A stretch of DNA of 64,000 bases, taken from positions 2,604,001 to 2,668,000 of the forward strand of contig CP090854.1 of NCBI GenBank assembly GCA_041879425.1, read 5' to 3'. Both the position numbers and the translations under genes were made by a program. The notes under the pieces were generated by a model that searched no databases, had not been told where the DNA came from, and saw only the letters and a list, made by a program, of their open reading frames with translations. The stretch comes from Vibrio pomeroyi (GTDB taxonomy: Bacteria; Pseudomonadota; Gammaproteobacteria; Enterobacterales; Vibrionaceae). Numbering within the stretch: position 1 is the first letter of the stretch; each line of letters starts with the position of its first letter. This document shows positions 9,808 through 26,245 of the stretch, piece after piece.

Positions 9808-9868
9808 GAATTCTTCATCTTAAGTTGGCGCGCATTTTAACAGAAAAAACGCTGACGCAAACGTTTTC

Positions 9869-10441
9869 TTATGGATTTAACGGTTTAAATTTGAGCAATT
9901 GGCCTTTTGAACCCGTAATTTTTTCTAATTCCTTAATTTGTCGCTCAAGTTTGGATTTAGACACATCCGGGCCAATAATTACTCGCGTAAAAGTTTTTTC
10001 TTGCTTGGTGTGAGCTTGGTAACCACGCTTCTGCAAATCCTTAACAACGTTTTTTGCGTTGTCAGCATTCTTTAAAGCCATCAATTGAATGATCCAAGCG
10101 CTGTCTTGGTATTCATTTTTTTCTGGTACCGGCTTAACCACCACTGCCACTTTGTCTGCTTCTTTTTCAGAAACCGACGCCGTTTGCGTATCTGAATTAT
10201 CATCAACACCGCTTTCGACCACACGTTCAACCGGAGAGTCCGGTAGCGCTATCTGATCTTCAACGGGATCGAGTACTTCAAACACTTCAACATTACTATC
10301 AAGCTCTGGCTTAATCGGAATGCTTGCAAACTCTTCTTTATAGTGGAGCTTCTTACCATCGAGCACATCTGGCAATACAATCACGCCAATGGCCACTAAA
10401 ATGATGGTGCCGACTAATCGGCTTTGGAATTTACTTGCCAT
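9869..10441 (-). CDS. dedD: DedD-like SPOR-domain protein
   Basis: Cell-division-associated protein of 190 aa. It has one N-terminal membrane helix (LVGTIILVAIGVIVLPDVLDG), an acidic Pro/Val-rich linker, and a C-terminal SPOR domain (SAWIIQLMALKNADNAKNVVKDL...TRVIIGPDVSKSKLERQIKEL) that binds denuded septal peptidoglycan. Gene position between folC and cvpA matches dedD of other gammaproteobacteria. Its start codon abuts the folC stop. Confidence 0.92.
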   Translation of the reverse strand: MASKFQSRLVGTIILVAIGVIVLPDVLDGKKLHYKEEFASIPIKPELDSNVEVFEVLDPVEDQIALPDSPVERVVESGVDDNSDTQTASVSEKEADKVAVVVKPVPEKNEYQDSAWIIQLMALKNADNAKNVVKDLQKRGYQAHTKQEKTFTRVIIGPDVSKSKLERQIKELEKITGSKGQLLKFKPLNP

Positions 10442-11704
10442 TTAGTTTCCTTTTTTCTGCCAATGCTCCAAGACTTCGCCTACGGTATGGAAAGAACCGA
10501 CCACCAACACAACATCGTCGCCTTGAACAGAAGCTAAAGCCGCTTCAAACGCTGAGACAGGGTTTGAATACTGCTCTACTCCTTCAGGTAGGCTTTTACA
10601 CAATTCAGCGGCTGTTGCCGCACGTGGGCCTTGCAATGAGGCTGGGTACCAATGTGTTGTGATAGGTGCTAATACTTCCAATGTCGCTGGAATATCTTTG
10701 TCATGAAGCATAGCGACTACAACGTGTAAATTTTTGCCTGCGTATTGCTTCGTTACTTGCTGTGCAAAGTATTCGGCTGAATGTGGGTTATGTGCCACAT
10801 CAAGAACAATCACAGGATGATCGCTAATTTGCTGCATACGCCCAGGAAGCTGTGCGTTCTTCATACCATTAACGACATTCACATCACTGATGCTAAGTTC
10901 TGAAGTGCCTAATGCCATCAACGCGGTTGCTGCGTTTGGTAGCGGTAGGCTTGGAATAGGTAGAGATTCTAATTGGAATGCACCGCTGCGCCAGTTCCAA
11001 GTGTCGCCATCCACATCGTAGGTGTATTGAATGCCTACTTGGTAGAACTCAGCCTTAATATCATCAGCGTGCGCTGCAACCGTAGCCGGTGGCTTAGGTT
11101 GACCACAGATAGCTGGCTTACCACTACGATAAATACCCGCTTTCTCAAAGCCAATCACATTAATATCATCACCGAGCCAATCAACGTGGTCGACAGCCAA
11201 GCTCGTAATCACAGACACGTCATGATCAACGATATTCGTTGCATCTAAACGACCGCCTAGCCCTACTTCCAATAGCACGACATCGACCGCTTCCGTTTGA
11301 AATGCGCGTAACGCGGCTAAAGTGCCGTATTCGAAAAAGCTAAGACTGATTTCGCCACGTTCTTTCTCAATGAAATCGAAAGACTGAACCATCTTCTCAT
11401 CAGAGAGATCTTGGCCGTTGATACGAACACGTTCGTTATAGCGAATTAAGTGAGGAGAGCTGTAGACACCAACAGAATAACCAGCGTCCAATAGAATCGC
11501 TTCCATCAGGGCACACGTTGAGCCTTTGCCATTGGTTCCGGCAACAGTAATGACGTGTTGAGCAGGTTTGGTGAGGTTTGCCTTAGAGGCGACGGCCTGA
11601 ACTCGGTCTAATCCAAGATCAATAGCACTGGTGTGGATGTTTGATAAATAATCAAGCCACATCTCCAAAGAGGATGTGGCTTGAGGAATAGGTTGTTGAC
11701 TCAT
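10442..11704 (-). CDS. folC: Bifunctional dihydrofolate/folylpolyglutamate synthase
   Basis: Adds glutamate to dihydropteroate and folates (420 aa, cytoplasm). The Mur-ligase-type ATP loop VAGTNGKGSTCALMEAIL is near residue 55. The ligase motif EVGLGGRLDATNIVD and the C-terminal LDVAHNPHS segment are also present. It lies immediately upstream of dedD and 42 bp downstream of accD, in the standard order accD-folC-dedD-cvpA-purF. Confidence 0.97.
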   Translation of the reverse strand: MSQQPIPQATSSLEMWLDYLSNIHTSAIDLGLDRVQAVASKANLTKPAQHVITVAGTNGKGSTCALMEAILLDAGYSVGVYSSPHLIRYNERVRINGQDLSDEKMVQSFDFIEKERGEISLSFFEYGTLAALRAFQTEAVDVVLLEVGLGGRLDATNIVDHDVSVITSLAVDHVDWLGDDINVIGFEKAGIYRSGKPAICGQPKPPATVAAHADDIKAEFYQVGIQYTYDVDGDTWNWRSGAFQLESLPIPSLPLPNAATALMALGTSELSISDVNVVNGMKNAQLPGRMQQISDHPVIVLDVAHNPHSAEYFAQQVTKQYAGKNLHVVVAMLHDKDIPATLEVLAPITTHWYPASLQGPRAATAAELCKSLPEGVEQYSNPVSAFEAALASVQGDDVVLVVGSFHTVGEVLEHWQKKGN

Positions 11705-11746
11705 CTAACTCATAACCATAATAAAGTTGGTTTGTTAGAAGGTACT

Positions 11747-12673
11747 TTACCCTTTTTCTGGCGCTTCTGGTACTTCATAAGTAGCTTCATTCGGTGAATC
11801 GTTCACAGAAACTACTAATGGTGAAGGCTGGTTGGTCATTTTAGCAACAAGGCTTGCAACGCGCTGACGCATCTCACGACGGTCAACGATCATGTCGATA
11901 GCACCGTGGTCTAGTAGGAACTCACTGCGTTGGAAACCTTCAGGAAGGTCTTCACGTACAGTTTGCTCGATTACACGACGTCCAGCGAAACCGATCAGTG
12001 CTTTTGGCTCACCAATGTTGATATCACCAAGCATTGCCAAACTTGCAGAAACACCACCCATTGTTGGATCAGTCATTACTGATACAAACGGTAGGCCTTT
12101 CGCAGATAAACGCTCTAGAGCAGCACTGGTTTTCGCCATTTGCATTAGAGACATAAGCGCCTCTTGCATACGCGCACCACCACTTGCAGAGAAACAAACT
12201 AAACCACAGTTGTTTTCAATTGCAGCATCAACCGCTTTCACAAAACGAGCACCTACAACAGAACCCATTGAGCCGCCCATGAATGAGAATTCAAAAGCAC
12301 ACGCTACGATAGGTAAACCAAGCAGTTCGCCTTTCATTGCAACTAGTGCGTCTGTCTCACCACTATTTTTCTGTGCAGCAGAGATACGTTCTTTGTAACG
12401 CTTAGAATCTTTAAATTTCAGCTTATCTTGTGGCTCAAGATCAGTACCTAGTTCAACACGCTCACCTTTGTCTAGGAATGTATCCAGACGACGACGTGCT
12501 TTCATGCGCATGTGATGATCACATTTTGGACATACTTCTAGGTTACGCTCTAGCTCAGCATGGTAAAGAACCTGCTCACAAGAAGTACATTTAGTCCAAA
12601 CACCCTCAGGGATAGACGCTTTACGAGATGTTACGATGTTGCTTTTTTCTAGAATCTTTTCAAGCCAACTCAT
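11747..12673 (-). CDS. accD: Acetyl-CoA carboxylase carboxyltransferase subunit beta
   Basis: Beta subunit of the carboxyltransferase that makes malonyl-CoA (308 aa). The N-terminal C4 zinc ribbon is visible ([13 protein letters not shown]...VCPKCDHH), followed by the crotonase-like fold with ASGGARMQE and [12 protein letters not shown]. The C terminus is short and Pro-rich. It is upstream of folC, as usual. The 176-bp gap to truA shows no gene. Confidence 0.97.
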   Translation of the reverse strand: MSWLEKILEKSNIVTSRKASIPEGVWTKCTSCEQVLYHAELERNLEVCPKCDHHMRMKARRRLDTFLDKGERVELGTDLEPQDKLKFKDSKRYKERISAAQKNSGETDALVAMKGELLGLPIVACAFEFSFMGGSMGSVVGARFVKAVDAAIENNCGLVCFSASGGARMQEALMSLMQMAKTSAALERLSAKGLPFVSVMTDPTMGGVSASLAMLGDINIGEPKALIGFAGRRVIEQTVREDLPEGFQRSEFLLDHGAIDMIVDRREMRQRVASLVAKMTNQPSPLVVSVNDSPNEATYEVPEAPEKG

Positions 12674-12849
12674 GGAAGACCTTTTTGTTTCGATTCTTCC
12701 GCTTGATTGCGAAAGAAATAAATTTGGGAATTATGCGTGGGAATTAAAGCACATAAAACAGCGACTGTAGATAAAAAACTGGTTGTACCTATTTTCTGGG
12801 ACTATCTTACGCACTAAACCGTAATAATTTTTGAACCTAAGTCTCACAT

Positions 12850-13644
12850 TTAGTTCAAATTATCCGGTAAAAATAGAGGGCCAATTGGCTCTCGTGGTAG
12901 TTCAAAATGTTCAGGATAATCAACGTCCACCAGATACAAGCCTTCCGCTTTTGCAGTCGCACCCGCCACTTTTCGATCTTTAGCCTCTAAAAGCCACTGG
13001 ATCCACTCTGGTTTCTGCTCACCTTTACCTACCGCAATAAGGCTACCAGTAATATTCCTCACCATATGGTGAACAAACGCATTCGCTTTAATATCAATTA
13101 CGATGTAATGACCATGACGAGTCACGTTTAAGTGAATCATGTTTCTCCATGGGCTACGAGATTGACAATGTGTCGCTCTGAATGAAGTGAAGTCGTTCTC
13201 GCCTAACAAGTACTGGCCCGCTTCATGCATTTTTTTCTCATCCAGATGACCATGGTAATGGCTCACACCTGAATTCAGAATGCCTGGGCGCAGTGCGTGG
13301 TTAAAGATAATGTAGCGGTAACGGCGTGCAGTCGCTGAGAAACGAGCATGGAAATCCTCATTAACTTCAGTCGCCCAACGAACCGCAATATCTTTTGGCA
13401 TGTTGGCATTCGCGCCCATTGTCCATGCCACCATTTTACGATCGACATTAGTTTCAAAGTGAACGACTTGTCCCGTACCGTGAACACCGGCATCAGTACG
13501 ACCTGCGCACATAACTTCTACTGGGTGATTCGCGACAACTGAAAGAGCCTTTTCCAATTCTTCTTGGACACTTTTCACGTCTCGTTGGCGCTGCCAACCA
13601 AAGTAGTGGGTACCGTTATATTCAATACCTAAAGCAATTTTCAT
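12850..13644 (-). CDS. truA: tRNA pseudouridine synthase A
   Basis: Makes pseudouridine at positions 38-40 of the tRNA anticodon arm (264 aa). The catalytic Asp lies in [18 protein letters not shown]. The motifs [14 protein letters not shown] and the N-terminal [14 protein letters not shown] are typical. It lies between hubP and accD on the same strand. Confidence 0.97.
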   Translation of the reverse strand: MKIALGIEYNGTHYFGWQRQRDVKSVQEELEKALSVVANHPVEVMCAGRTDAGVHGTGQVVHFETNVDRKMVAWTMGANANMPKDIAVRWATEVNEDFHARFSATARRYRYIIFNHALRPGILNSGVSHYHGHLDEKKMHEAGQYLLGENDFTSFRATHCQSRSPWRNMIHLNVTRHGHYIVIDIKANAFVHHMVRNITGSLIAVGKGEQKPEWIQWLLEAKDRKVAGATAKAEGLYLVDVDYPEHFELPREPIGPLFLPDNLN

Positions 13645-13798
13645 GTTCTTGTTCTCTTTGAAAATGGGCGAGAAGTATATACGGAAATGAGTGCTAGCCC
13701 AAATAGGATGGGGCTAAAACTTCAATAAACACTCACCATCGTCCTTGGCTAGCTTTAAGAAACCAAATAAAACGACGACTCTTACCCTCACCTAAAAC

Positions 13799-13823
13799 AA
13801 AGGGTAGCCAATGCTACCCTTTT
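13799..13823. terminator. Terminator after hubP
   Basis: AAAGGGTAGC and GCTACCCTTTT form a 9-10 bp stem with a CAAT loop, just after the hubP stop codon. It separates hubP from truA. Confidence 0.8.
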
Positions 13824-13836
13824 CGTTTCGCTGAGC

Positions 13837-18909
<5,073 letters not shown>

Positions 18910-19070
18910 AAAAGGCTCAGCTAGGTGCTTAAATTCGGATAAAGTGATGATCTATTAAATATATCGGATAAATGACGTAAAACTATAGAGATGAAAACAA
19001 AAAATGTGTTGCAGCGACAATATTCGCAGCAATTTCACACAATTTGGCTAACAATATTTTCAATCGATTA

Positions 19071-19097
19071 AAAAAGCCCCACTAAAGAGTGAGGCTT
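19071..19097 (-). terminator. Terminator after asd
   Basis: On the minus strand AAGCCTCACT and AGTGGGGCTT pair around a short loop and are followed by TTTTTTA. It separates asd from the hubP promoter region (18,910-19,070), where I see no gene. Confidence 0.75.
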
Positions 19098-19117
19098 GTT
19101 TATCAAAGCAGTAAAGC

Positions 19118-20131
19118 TTAGAAGTAATCGCGAATCAGAACTTCAGCGATTTGCACTGCGTTTGTCGCTGCGCCTTTGCGAACGTTATCAGCAACCACCC
19201 ACATGTTCACGCCGCTGTGATGGCTGATGTCGTTACGAATACGACCAACCATTACGTGGTCTTTACCACCAGCATCACGAACCTGAGTTGGGAAGTCTAA
19301 CGCTTGGAATACTTCAACGCCTTCTGTGTTCTCAAGAAGCTGAACCACTTGCTCTGCACCAATTGGCGCGCGAGTTTCAATGTGTAGAGATTCAGCGTGA
19401 CCGTAGAATACAGGTACGCGAACACACGTCGGGTTCACTGTGATTGAAGAGTCAGCAAAGATTTTTTGAGTTTCCCAAACCATCTTCATCTCTTCACGCG
19501 TGTAGCCGTTCTCAGTAAACTCATCGATTTGAGGAATACAGTTGAACGCGATCTGCTGTGAGAACGCTGAATTTTCAGCTGGCATGCCGTTAAGGAGCTT
19601 AGCAGTTTGACCTGCTAGTTCATCGATACCCGGCTTACCTGCACCAGATACAGATTGGTAAGTTGAAACGTTAATACGCTCAAGGCCCACTTCATCGTGA
19701 ATTGGTTTTAGTGCTACAACCATCTGGATAGTAGAACAGTTAGGGTTCGCAATGATGTTGCGGTTACGGAACTCAGCAATCGCTTCAGGGTTCACCTCTG
19801 GCACAACCAGAGGAACATCGTATTCGTAACGGAAGCGTGATGTGTTATCGATAACAACCACACCTTCATCCGCAGCAATTGGAGCCCAACGCTCTGAAAG
19901 CTCGCTACCAGCAGAGAAAAACGCAATATGTACTTGAGACCAGTCGAAGTCTTCTACGTTTTGTACTTGTATTGTTTTGCCGTTAAAACGGGAAGTTTTG
20001 CCTTCACTACGTTCACTTGCTAGTAAGTGCAGTTCACCGACAGGGAATTTACGCTCTTTAAGTACTTCAAGAATGGTTTCACCAACCGCACCAGTCGCAC
20101 CTAAAATAGCAATATTAAATTCTTGGCTCAT
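19118..20131 (-). CDS. asd: Aspartate-semialdehyde dehydrogenase
   Basis: NADPH-dependent reduction of aspartyl phosphate, the branch point to lysine, threonine, methionine and diaminopimelate (337 aa). It has the Rossmann start IAILGATGAVGETILEVL, catalytic Cys in NPNCSTIQMV, and the active-site pattern VSGAGKPGIDEL. Enteric bacteria carry the Usg paralogue at this place (pdxB-usg-truA). Here the cysteine is retained, so an active enzyme is likely. It is 12 bp after the pdxB stop and probably cotranscribed. Confidence 0.93.
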   Translation of the reverse strand: MSQEFNIAILGATGAVGETILEVLKERKFPVGELHLLASERSEGKTSRFNGKTIQVQNVEDFDWSQVHIAFFSAGSELSERWAPIAADEGVVVIDNTSRFRYEYDVPLVVPEVNPEAIAEFRNRNIIANPNCSTIQMVVALKPIHDEVGLERINVSTYQSVSGAGKPGIDELAGQTAKLLNGMPAENSAFSQQIAFNCIPQIDEFTENGYTREEMKMVWETQKIFADSSITVNPTCVRVPVFYGHAESLHIETRAPIGAEQVVQLLENTEGVEVFQALDFPTQVRDAGGKDHVMVGRIRNDISHHSGVNMWVVADNVRKGAATNAVQIAEVLIRDYF

Positions 20132-20143
20132 TGTTTCTCTCTT

Positions 20144-21277
20144 TTATAAAGTTGGCTTTACCATAAAACCGAGTTTAGATAACGGCGTTAAATTGCAAGA
20201 TTCGTCGCCCGTTAACTCGACAGCACTGTACTCTCTGCGGTCCCAATATTCTTTACGCATCTTGTCAAAAGAACCCGGCGTAGAGATATTGCGACGGAAT
20301 AAGGCGTCGTCTTTGCGCACATCATAGATCAACTGAGTCAAATTGTGCAGTGTTGCTTCGTCCCAAGCTCTATCTAATTTCATTTGAGGCACAGGTGCCG
20401 TCGGCAGAAGATCGCTTGCATAAGCACGTTGTTCCGTACCTAAAAACTCGCAATAGCTGTTGAAGATCATGGTCGTACCGCGCGCTTTGCCCTCTAAGCC
20501 GTAGCCCGCTACGTGAGGTGTTGCGAAAGCAAGCAACGGAAGTAATTCCATGTCGACTTCAGGTTCAAACTCAAACACATCCAGAACCGCAGTAAAACCA
20601 TCCGCTTTTTGTAAACGAGCTTTTAACGCTTGGTTATCCACGACAGGACCACGAGCGGCATTAATCAGGATTTGATCAGCACGGAAGTTGTTGAGCACTT
20701 GCTCATTGATCAAGTGATGAGTTGGGAACTCACCGGTTTTAGTAATTGGCGTATGTAGCGTGATAACGTCTGATTGCTCAAGCAGTGTATCTAGGTCAGT
20801 AAACTCACGAGTGTCACCCTCTTGTTCTTTAAGAGGATCGTTCAGTAGAACTTTAATACCAATACCTTCTAGGCATTTTGCTAAGTAGCTGCCCACTTGA
20901 CCACAACCGATAATGCCGACCGTTTTATCAAACACAGAGAAGCCTTGTTGCTGCGCAAGCACCATCATTGAACTGAACGCATACTCTGCCACACCCACCT
21001 TGTTACAGCCTGGTGCCGCAGTAAAGAAAATGCCACGCTCTTTCATCAACTCTTGGTCGACGTGATCCATACCGGCCGTCGCAGTACCTACAAACTTCAG
21101 TTTATTGGCTTTGCTGATCAACGACTCGTTCACCTTGGTGACTGAGCGAATCATTAATGCGTCTATGTCAACTAGGTCGTCAGCAGTGAGTGTGCGACCA
21201 GACTTCATTGTCACTTCCCCTAGCTGGCTAAAAAGCGCTTCAGCATAAGGCATATTTTCGTCGATTAAGATTTTCAT
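20144..21277 (-). CDS. pdxB: Erythronate-4-phosphate dehydrogenase
   Basis: Second step of pyridoxal phosphate synthesis, from erythronate 4-phosphate (377 aa). D-2-hydroxyacid dehydrogenase fold with the NAD motif [15 protein letters not shown] and the catalytic Arg/Glu/His set typical of the family ([20 protein letters not shown]). The ATG at 21277 ([16 protein letters not shown]) matches the family start. The longer frame from 21346 adds 23 residues of no clear homology. Confidence 0.95.
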   Translation of the reverse strand: MKILIDENMPYAEALFSQLGEVTMKSGRTLTADDLVDIDALMIRSVTKVNESLISKANKLKFVGTATAGMDHVDQELMKERGIFFTAAPGCNKVGVAEYAFSSMMVLAQQQGFSVFDKTVGIIGCGQVGSYLAKCLEGIGIKVLLNDPLKEQEGDTREFTDLDTLLEQSDVITLHTPITKTGEFPTHHLINEQVLNNFRADQILINAARGPVVDNQALKARLQKADGFTAVLDVFEFEPEVDMELLPLLAFATPHVAGYGLEGKARGTTMIFNSYCEFLGTEQRAYASDLLPTAPVPQMKLDRAWDEATLHNLTQLIYDVRKDDALFRRNISTPGSFDKMRKEYWDRREYSAVELTGDESCNLTPLSKLGFMVKPTL

Positions 21278-21443
21278 TTGGCGAGTACTTTTGTTGGGGT
21301 CTATCGACCTAAATGTGAATTGAAATGATTGTGCAAAATTCCACACACGGTGTCGAGTAGCAAATGGAATACATTATGATTAAAGGCTTGTTGAGATGAG
21401 GATTAACTACCCTAATCTGATTTTATTATCCAAGCCTAAAACG

Positions 21444-21474
21444 AAAAATGCCCGATTGAATAAACAATCGGGCA
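21444..21474 (-). terminator. Terminator downstream of fabB
   Basis: TGCCCGATTG and CAATCGGGCA form a perfect 10-bp stem with a T5 run on the minus strand, about 250 bases beyond the fabB stop. The rest of the 445-bp gap between pdxB and fabB (21,278-21,722) shows no convincing coding frame. It may hold a long 3' UTR. Confidence 0.7.
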
Positions 21475-21722
21475 AACATCCAGAACAAAAGGATCCTATC
21501 TCGCTCTCCAGGAGACAGAGTCTTGCGTCTGTTCAACCAGTACTAACTAAGTTACTACTGATCAAGCTCTGGAAACCTTTCAACTTTTAAACCTAGGTTT
21601 TCAATCTATGTTTAAAAAACTTTGTTCTGTGGTTCATGGTTAATGAGTTACCTGTGCGTGTTGAATCTACACTCGCGTAATCCGTTAACGATTAACCTTT
21701 ATATATCTGACTCAAGCCTAAA

Positions 21723-22934
21723 TTAAGCTTGGTACTTTTTGATTACTAGCGTTGCGTTTGTACCGCCGAAACCAAAGCTGTTAGACATAACTGTAGTTAG
21801 CTCTTGCTCGCGAGCTTCAGTTACGATGTCTAGGCCAGCAGCTGCTTCGTCTAGGTTAGAAACGTTAATGCTTGGAGCGATAAAGCCGTTGTCTAGCATT
21901 AGCGTTGAGTAAATCGCTTCGTGTACGCCAGCAGCACCTAGAGCGTGACCTGTCATCGCTTTCGTTGCAGAAATTGCTGGGCTGTTGCCACCAAATACTT
22001 CTTGGATAGCGCCTAGCTCTTTCACGTCGCCAACTGGAGTCGAAGTACCGTGAGTGTTCACGTAGTCAACGCCATCAACGTTTTGCATAGCCATCTTCAT
22101 ACAACGAACCGCGCCTTCACCAGAAGGAGCAACCATGTCGTAGCCATCTGAAGTTGCGCCGTAACCTACGATCTCACCGTAGATTTTTGCGCCACGAGCC
22201 ACTGCGTGCTCAAGCTCTTCGATTACTAGCATGCCGCCGCCACCAGAGATAACGAAACCGTCACGGTCTGCATCGTAAGTACGAGAAGCCAGCTCAGGTG
22301 TGTCGTTGTACTTAGTAGAAAGTGCGCCCATTGCGTCGAACATCATAGTCAGAGACCAATCAAGTTCTTCACCGCCACCAGCGAATACTACGTCTTGCTT
22401 ACCAAGTTGGATAAGCTCCATTGCGTGACCAATACAGTGTGCAGATGTTGCACATGCAGAACTCATAGAGTAGTTCACACCACGGATTTTGAAAGGAGTT
22501 GCTAGACAAGCAGAAACCGTTGAAGCCATTGTACGTGGAACCATGTATGGACCAACACGCTTAACGCCTTTCTCACGGATGATGTCTACTGCGTTTACTT
22601 GGTTAAGTGAAGAAGCACCACCTGAACCCGCAACGATACCCGTGCGGTCATTAGATACTTGATCTTCTGTTAAACCAGAATCAGCAATTGCTTGCTCCAT
22701 TGAAAGATATGCGAATGCCGCCGCATCACCCATAAAGCGCATTTTTTTGCGATCGATATGGTCAGCTGGGTTCATTTTTAGGTTACCCCAAACTTGAGAG
22801 CGCAAGCCATTTTCCTTGAACTGCTCTGAAGCGGTAATACCAGATTTACCCTCTTTCAGTGATGCTAAAACTTCTTCGACGTTGTTACCGATACTTGAAA
22901 CAATACCCATACCGGTGATTACGACTCGTTTCAT
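21723..22934 (-). CDS. fabB: 3-oxoacyl-ACP synthase I
   Basis: Chain-elongating condensing enzyme needed for unsaturated fatty acids (403 aa). The nucleophile Cys is in [12 protein letters not shown], the two histidines in [12 protein letters not shown] and [10 protein letters not shown], and the C-terminal [14 protein letters not shown] is intact. It is divergent from mnmC across about 130 bp, where both promoters must lie. The same arrangement is seen in enteric bacteria. Confidence 0.96.
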   Translation of the reverse strand: MKRVVITGMGIVSSIGNNVEEVLASLKEGKSGITASEQFKENGLRSQVWGNLKMNPADHIDRKKMRFMGDAAAFAYLSMEQAIADSGLTEDQVSNDRTGIVAGSGGASSLNQVNAVDIIREKGVKRVGPYMVPRTMASTVSACLATPFKIRGVNYSMSSACATSAHCIGHAMELIQLGKQDVVFAGGGEELDWSLTMMFDAMGALSTKYNDTPELASRTYDADRDGFVISGGGGMLVIEELEHAVARGAKIYGEIVGYGATSDGYDMVAPSGEGAVRCMKMAMQNVDGVDYVNTHGTSTPVGDVKELGAIQEVFGGNSPAISATKAMTGHALGAAGVHEAIYSTLMLDNGFIAPSINVSNLDEAAAGLDIVTEAREQELTTVMSNSFGFGGTNATLVIKKYQA

Positions 22935-23062
22935 GTGACATTCCTATAATTCTAAATTCAGCTAGATGATAACTAAGAAGCCTAACAAAAGTGGTCAGCT
23001 TTCCTAGAAATTCGTACAATCCCTACCAACATATCGCTTCAAATCACAAAATGATAGATTTT

Positions 23063-25141
23063 ATGACTTCAATTACTAATGCAGAACTGGAATGGAATGA
23101 GTCTGGCACGCCAGTTTCAGACCAATTTGACGACGTTTACTTCTCCAATGTTAACGGTTTGGAAGAAACTCGCTACGTCTTTTTAAAGCAAAACCACCTT
23201 CCAGAGCGTTGGATTGAACATCAACAACGTCGTTTTGTCATTGCAGAAACCGGCTTTGGCACAGGTCTTAACTTTCTTGCGGTTTGGCAATGGTTCGATA
23301 CTTTCCTTAAAGATAACCCTCAAGCTATTACCAAAGAGTTACATTTCATCAGTTTTGAAAAATATCCTTTAAATAAAGAGGATCTCATCAAAGCACATCA
23401 ATCGTGGCCAGAATTAGCCGAGTATGCGACGCAACTCCAAGAACACTACCCTATCGCCCTGCCGGAATGTCACCGTATCGTGCTGGGCGATGGCGCTATC
23501 ACGCTCGATTTATGGTTTGGTGATATCAAAGACTGTATGCCTAACGTGCCTACACCAAAACAAGGTTTAGTAGATGCTTGGTTCCTAGATGGCTTTGCAC
23601 CGAGCAAAAACCCTGAGATGTGGAATCAAAACCTATTCAACGGCATGGCCAAGCTGGCTAAACAAGATTGTAGCTGTGCGACCTTCACTGCCGCTGGTTT
23701 TGTTCGTCGTGGTTTGATTGAAGCTGGCTTTGAAATGAAGAAGGTTAAAGGCTTTGGCACTAAACGCGAAATGATTGCTGGCCGACTGGGCGAAAAGCAT
23801 GCTCACACCAACATCAAACCTTGGTATGGTCTATCAGCACACAGTGGCTCGAAAGACATCGCGATCATTGGTGGTGGTGTTGCTAGTGCAGCACTCGCTA
23901 AAACGTTGAGCCGCCGTGGTAAAAACATCACCCTTTATTGCGAGCACCCACAAGCAGCGGGCAATGCTTCAGGCAACAACCAAGGTGCAATTTACCCCTT
24001 GTTAAGCGAAGCGACATCGAACGTTTCTCGCGTGTTTGGTCCTGGCTTACTGTTTGCTCGCCAGTTCATCAATCAGGCGGCGCAGTCTATTCAGTTTGAC
24101 CACAGCTGGTGTGGCGTGAACATTCTGATGTGGGATAAAGGTTCGACTAAGAAGCTCAATCGCATGTTGGAAGGCAATTTCCATACAGATCTGATTCAGC
24201 GTTTATCGCCAGAACAAGCGAATGAAAAGATTGGCCTACCGGTTGATAAAGAGAGTGTTTACTTCCCACTGGGTGGTTGGTTAAGCCCTCTGCAACTGAC
24301 ACAAGGCTTGATCGAAAAGTTAGAAGAGACCAACCAAGTTAGTACGCACTATCAACATCAAGTGACGCAACTTGAGTGGTTAGAAACAGAGCAACAATGG
24401 CAACTCACTATTGAGACACCTCAAGGTGAGATTCAAACCAAGCACGACCAAGTGGTTGTTGCGAACGGCCACAAGTTCACCCAGTTTGAGCAGACTCAAC
24501 CTGTACCTCTAACGCCGGTTAAAGGCCAAGTAAGCCATATTCCGACCACTGAAAACTTAACCAAGTTAAAAACCGTGTTGTGTTTTGATGGTTACCTAAC
24601 GCCGAAAAATCCAAATAACGGCCACCACTGTATCGGCGCTAACTACGACAAAACCAATATTGACCAAGAGTTTGATATTGAGGTTCAGCAACATAATGGT
24701 GAGCGCCTGCACGGATCGCTACCAGACCAAGCGTGGACAAAAGATGTCGACACCAGTGGCAACCTAGCGCGCCAAGGTATCCGTAGTGTGAGCCGTGATC
24801 ACTTGCCATTTGTCGGCAATGTGGGTGATTTCGAAGCAATCAAAGAGCAATACCAAGACCTGCACAACTTTAACCCACAGCGTGACTCGGTTGATGATGT
24901 TCAAACAGTCACAAGCTTCCCTAACCTGTACTGCTTTATCGGGCTAGGTTCGCGCGGTTTAAGCTCTGCTCCATTGTTAGCTGAAGTATTAGCATCGCAA
25001 ATCTGTGGCGATCCACTTCCTTTGCCTATTGATGTGCTTGAAGCCATTCACCCGAGCAGAATGTGGGTGCGCAGGCTGCGTAAAGGGAAAGCATTAACCG
25101 CTGGCTGGGTTGCAGATAAACAAGCGAAAGCCAATCAATAG
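23063..25141 (+). CDS. mnmC: tRNA 5-methylaminomethyl-2-thiouridine modification enzyme MnmC
   Basis: Bifunctional enzyme completing mnm5(s2)U34 in tRNA (692 aa). The N-terminal methyltransferase half has [15 protein letters not shown] and [18 protein letters not shown]. The C-terminal FAD-dependent oxidase half begins at the dinucleotide motif [21 protein letters not shown]. The ATG at 23063 ([13 protein letters not shown]) matches the family; an in-frame GTG at 22991 would add 24 residues. U34 in tRNA-Arg(UCU) is one known substrate class. Confidence 0.96.
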   Translation: MTSITNAELEWNESGTPVSDQFDDVYFSNVNGLEETRYVFLKQNHLPERWIEHQQRRFVIAETGFGTGLNFLAVWQWFDTFLKDNPQAITKELHFISFEKYPLNKEDLIKAHQSWPELAEYATQLQEHYPIALPECHRIVLGDGAITLDLWFGDIKDCMPNVPTPKQGLVDAWFLDGFAPSKNPEMWNQNLFNGMAKLAKQDCSCATFTAAGFVRRGLIEAGFEMKKVKGFGTKREMIAGRLGEKHAHTNIKPWYGLSAHSGSKDIAIIGGGVASAALAKTLSRRGKNITLYCEHPQAAGNASGNNQGAIYPLLSEATSNVSRVFGPGLLFARQFINQAAQSIQFDHSWCGVNILMWDKGSTKKLNRMLEGNFHTDLIQRLSPEQANEKIGLPVDKESVYFPLGGWLSPLQLTQGLIEKLEETNQVSTHYQHQVTQLEWLETEQQWQLTIETPQGEIQTKHDQVVVANGHKFTQFEQTQPVPLTPVKGQVSHIPTTENLTKLKTVLCFDGYLTPKNPNNGHHCIGANYDKTNIDQEFDIEVQQHNGERLHGSLPDQAWTKDVDTSGNLARQGIRSVSRDHLPFVGNVGDFEAIKEQYQDLHNFNPQRDSVDDVQTVTSFPNLYCFIGLGSRGLSSAPLLAEVLASQICGDPLPLPIDVLEAIHPSRMWVRRLRKGKALTAGWVADKQAKANQ

Positions 25142-25182
25142 CTGACGGACTACTCGTTCGTAAATTCAGAGTATTTGTAATG

Positions 25183-25219
25183 AAAAAGCCCGAGTGACGT
25201 TATGTCTCTCGGGCTTTTT
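25183..25219. terminator. Bidirectional terminator after mnmC
   Basis: AAAAAGCCCGAG and CTCGGGCTTTTT stems surround a 13-base loop, between the convergent mnmC and the reductase gene. Confidence 0.88.
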
Positions 25220-25275
25220 GTAACTGATGACTTAAACTTTCAAACGACTTTACTGGGTTTAAGCACGAATAAGAG

Positions 25276-25797
25276 TTAAAGCTTAGCGACGGCTTCTTTA
25301 ATCTGCTGTGCAATCTCTTCATTGCTGATTGAACCCGACTCAAAATCAAAGTTATCGTAGAAACTAGGCACTGAAAGCGACGCTTTAACGTTACCGCCAA
25401 AGTATGGCGCTGAACCTGTCGCTGCGCCAAGTACTGTTTGTGCGCCGCCTGGGCCAGGAGATGTCGCTAGGTAAACCGCAGGCTTCTCACCAAACACTGA
25501 ACGTTCAATACGTGTCGCCCAGTCAAATAGGTTTTTGTACGCTGCAGGGTAGTGGCCGTTGTGCTCAGCGAAAGAGATAACAAATGCGTCCGCTTCTGCT
25601 AGGTCACGCAAGAATGCTTGAGCGCCTTCCGCTTGGCCAATCTCTTTTTCAGTGTCTTCACTGAACATAGGAACGTTGTAATCGTTGATGTTTAGAACTT
25701 TGACTTCAGCACCTTCAATCAAGTTAGCTGCGTAAGTTGCTAGAGTTTTGTTGATAGAGGTAGAGCTTGTGCTTGCGCCAAATGCGATAACTTTCAT
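25276..25797 (-). CDS. NADPH-dependent FMN reductase-like flavoprotein
   Basis: Flavodoxin-fold reductase of 173 aa. It has the FMN phosphate loop near the start (FGASTSSTSINKTLATYAA), a central ISFAEHNGHYPAAYKNLFDW segment and the ATSPGPGGAQTVLG loop, as in the NADPH-dependent FMN reductase family (YieF/ArsH-related). Substrate is unknown. It stands alone with its own terminator. Confidence 0.85.
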   Translation of the reverse strand: MKVIAFGASTSSTSINKTLATYAANLIEGAEVKVLNINDYNVPMFSEDTEKEIGQAEGAQAFLRDLAEADAFVISFAEHNGHYPAAYKNLFDWATRIERSVFGEKPAVYLATSPGPGGAQTVLGAATGSAPYFGGNVKASLSVPSFYDNFDFESGSISNEEIAQQIKEAVAKL

Positions 25798-25972
25798 GAC
25801 GTGACCTTTTCTGTAATTCCGTTAAGTGGGATTAGAATAACGTAATCAGAAAATGGAACCATCACAAGGATTGAACGGACTCATTCAAAAATTTCGAATG
25901 AGTCTCAAACTATTCACTGCTCAGCAAAATGAAAAGGAAGGGACTGAGCGGATAATGATAAATAACCAGCGA

Positions 25973-26236
25973 TTAAGCTTGGTTTTGCAGTTCAACCCAT
26001 AGGTCATTAACGATAGTGCGGTCTGCTGGCGTTAGTTCAGAGCGAGCGTCATCAAGGCTCTTCTCGATGCGTGCTTTTACTTCAGCTACGTCTTCAATGC
26101 CTTCTTCTTCACATGAAGCCACTGACAGAGAAATATGACCACGTAAGTAACCACCAGCAAACAGTTCGTCGTCTGATGCGTTTTCAATGCGAGCATCAAT
26201 TACTTCAAGTAGTTTTTCTTCAAATTCGATAATCAT
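25973..26236 (-). CDS. yfcL: YfcL family protein
   Basis: Small soluble protein of 87 aa and unknown function. The segment ASDDELFAGGYLRGHISLSVA is characteristic of YfcL. It follows the epmC homologue by 10 bp on the same strand, in the order known near fabB-mnmC in enteric bacteria. It is probably cotranscribed with epmC. Confidence 0.85.
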   Translation of the reverse strand: MIIEFEEKLLEVIDARIENASDDELFAGGYLRGHISLSVASCEEEGIEDVAEVKARIEKSLDDARSELTPADRTIVNDLWVELQNQA

Positions 26237-26245
26237 AATATTCTC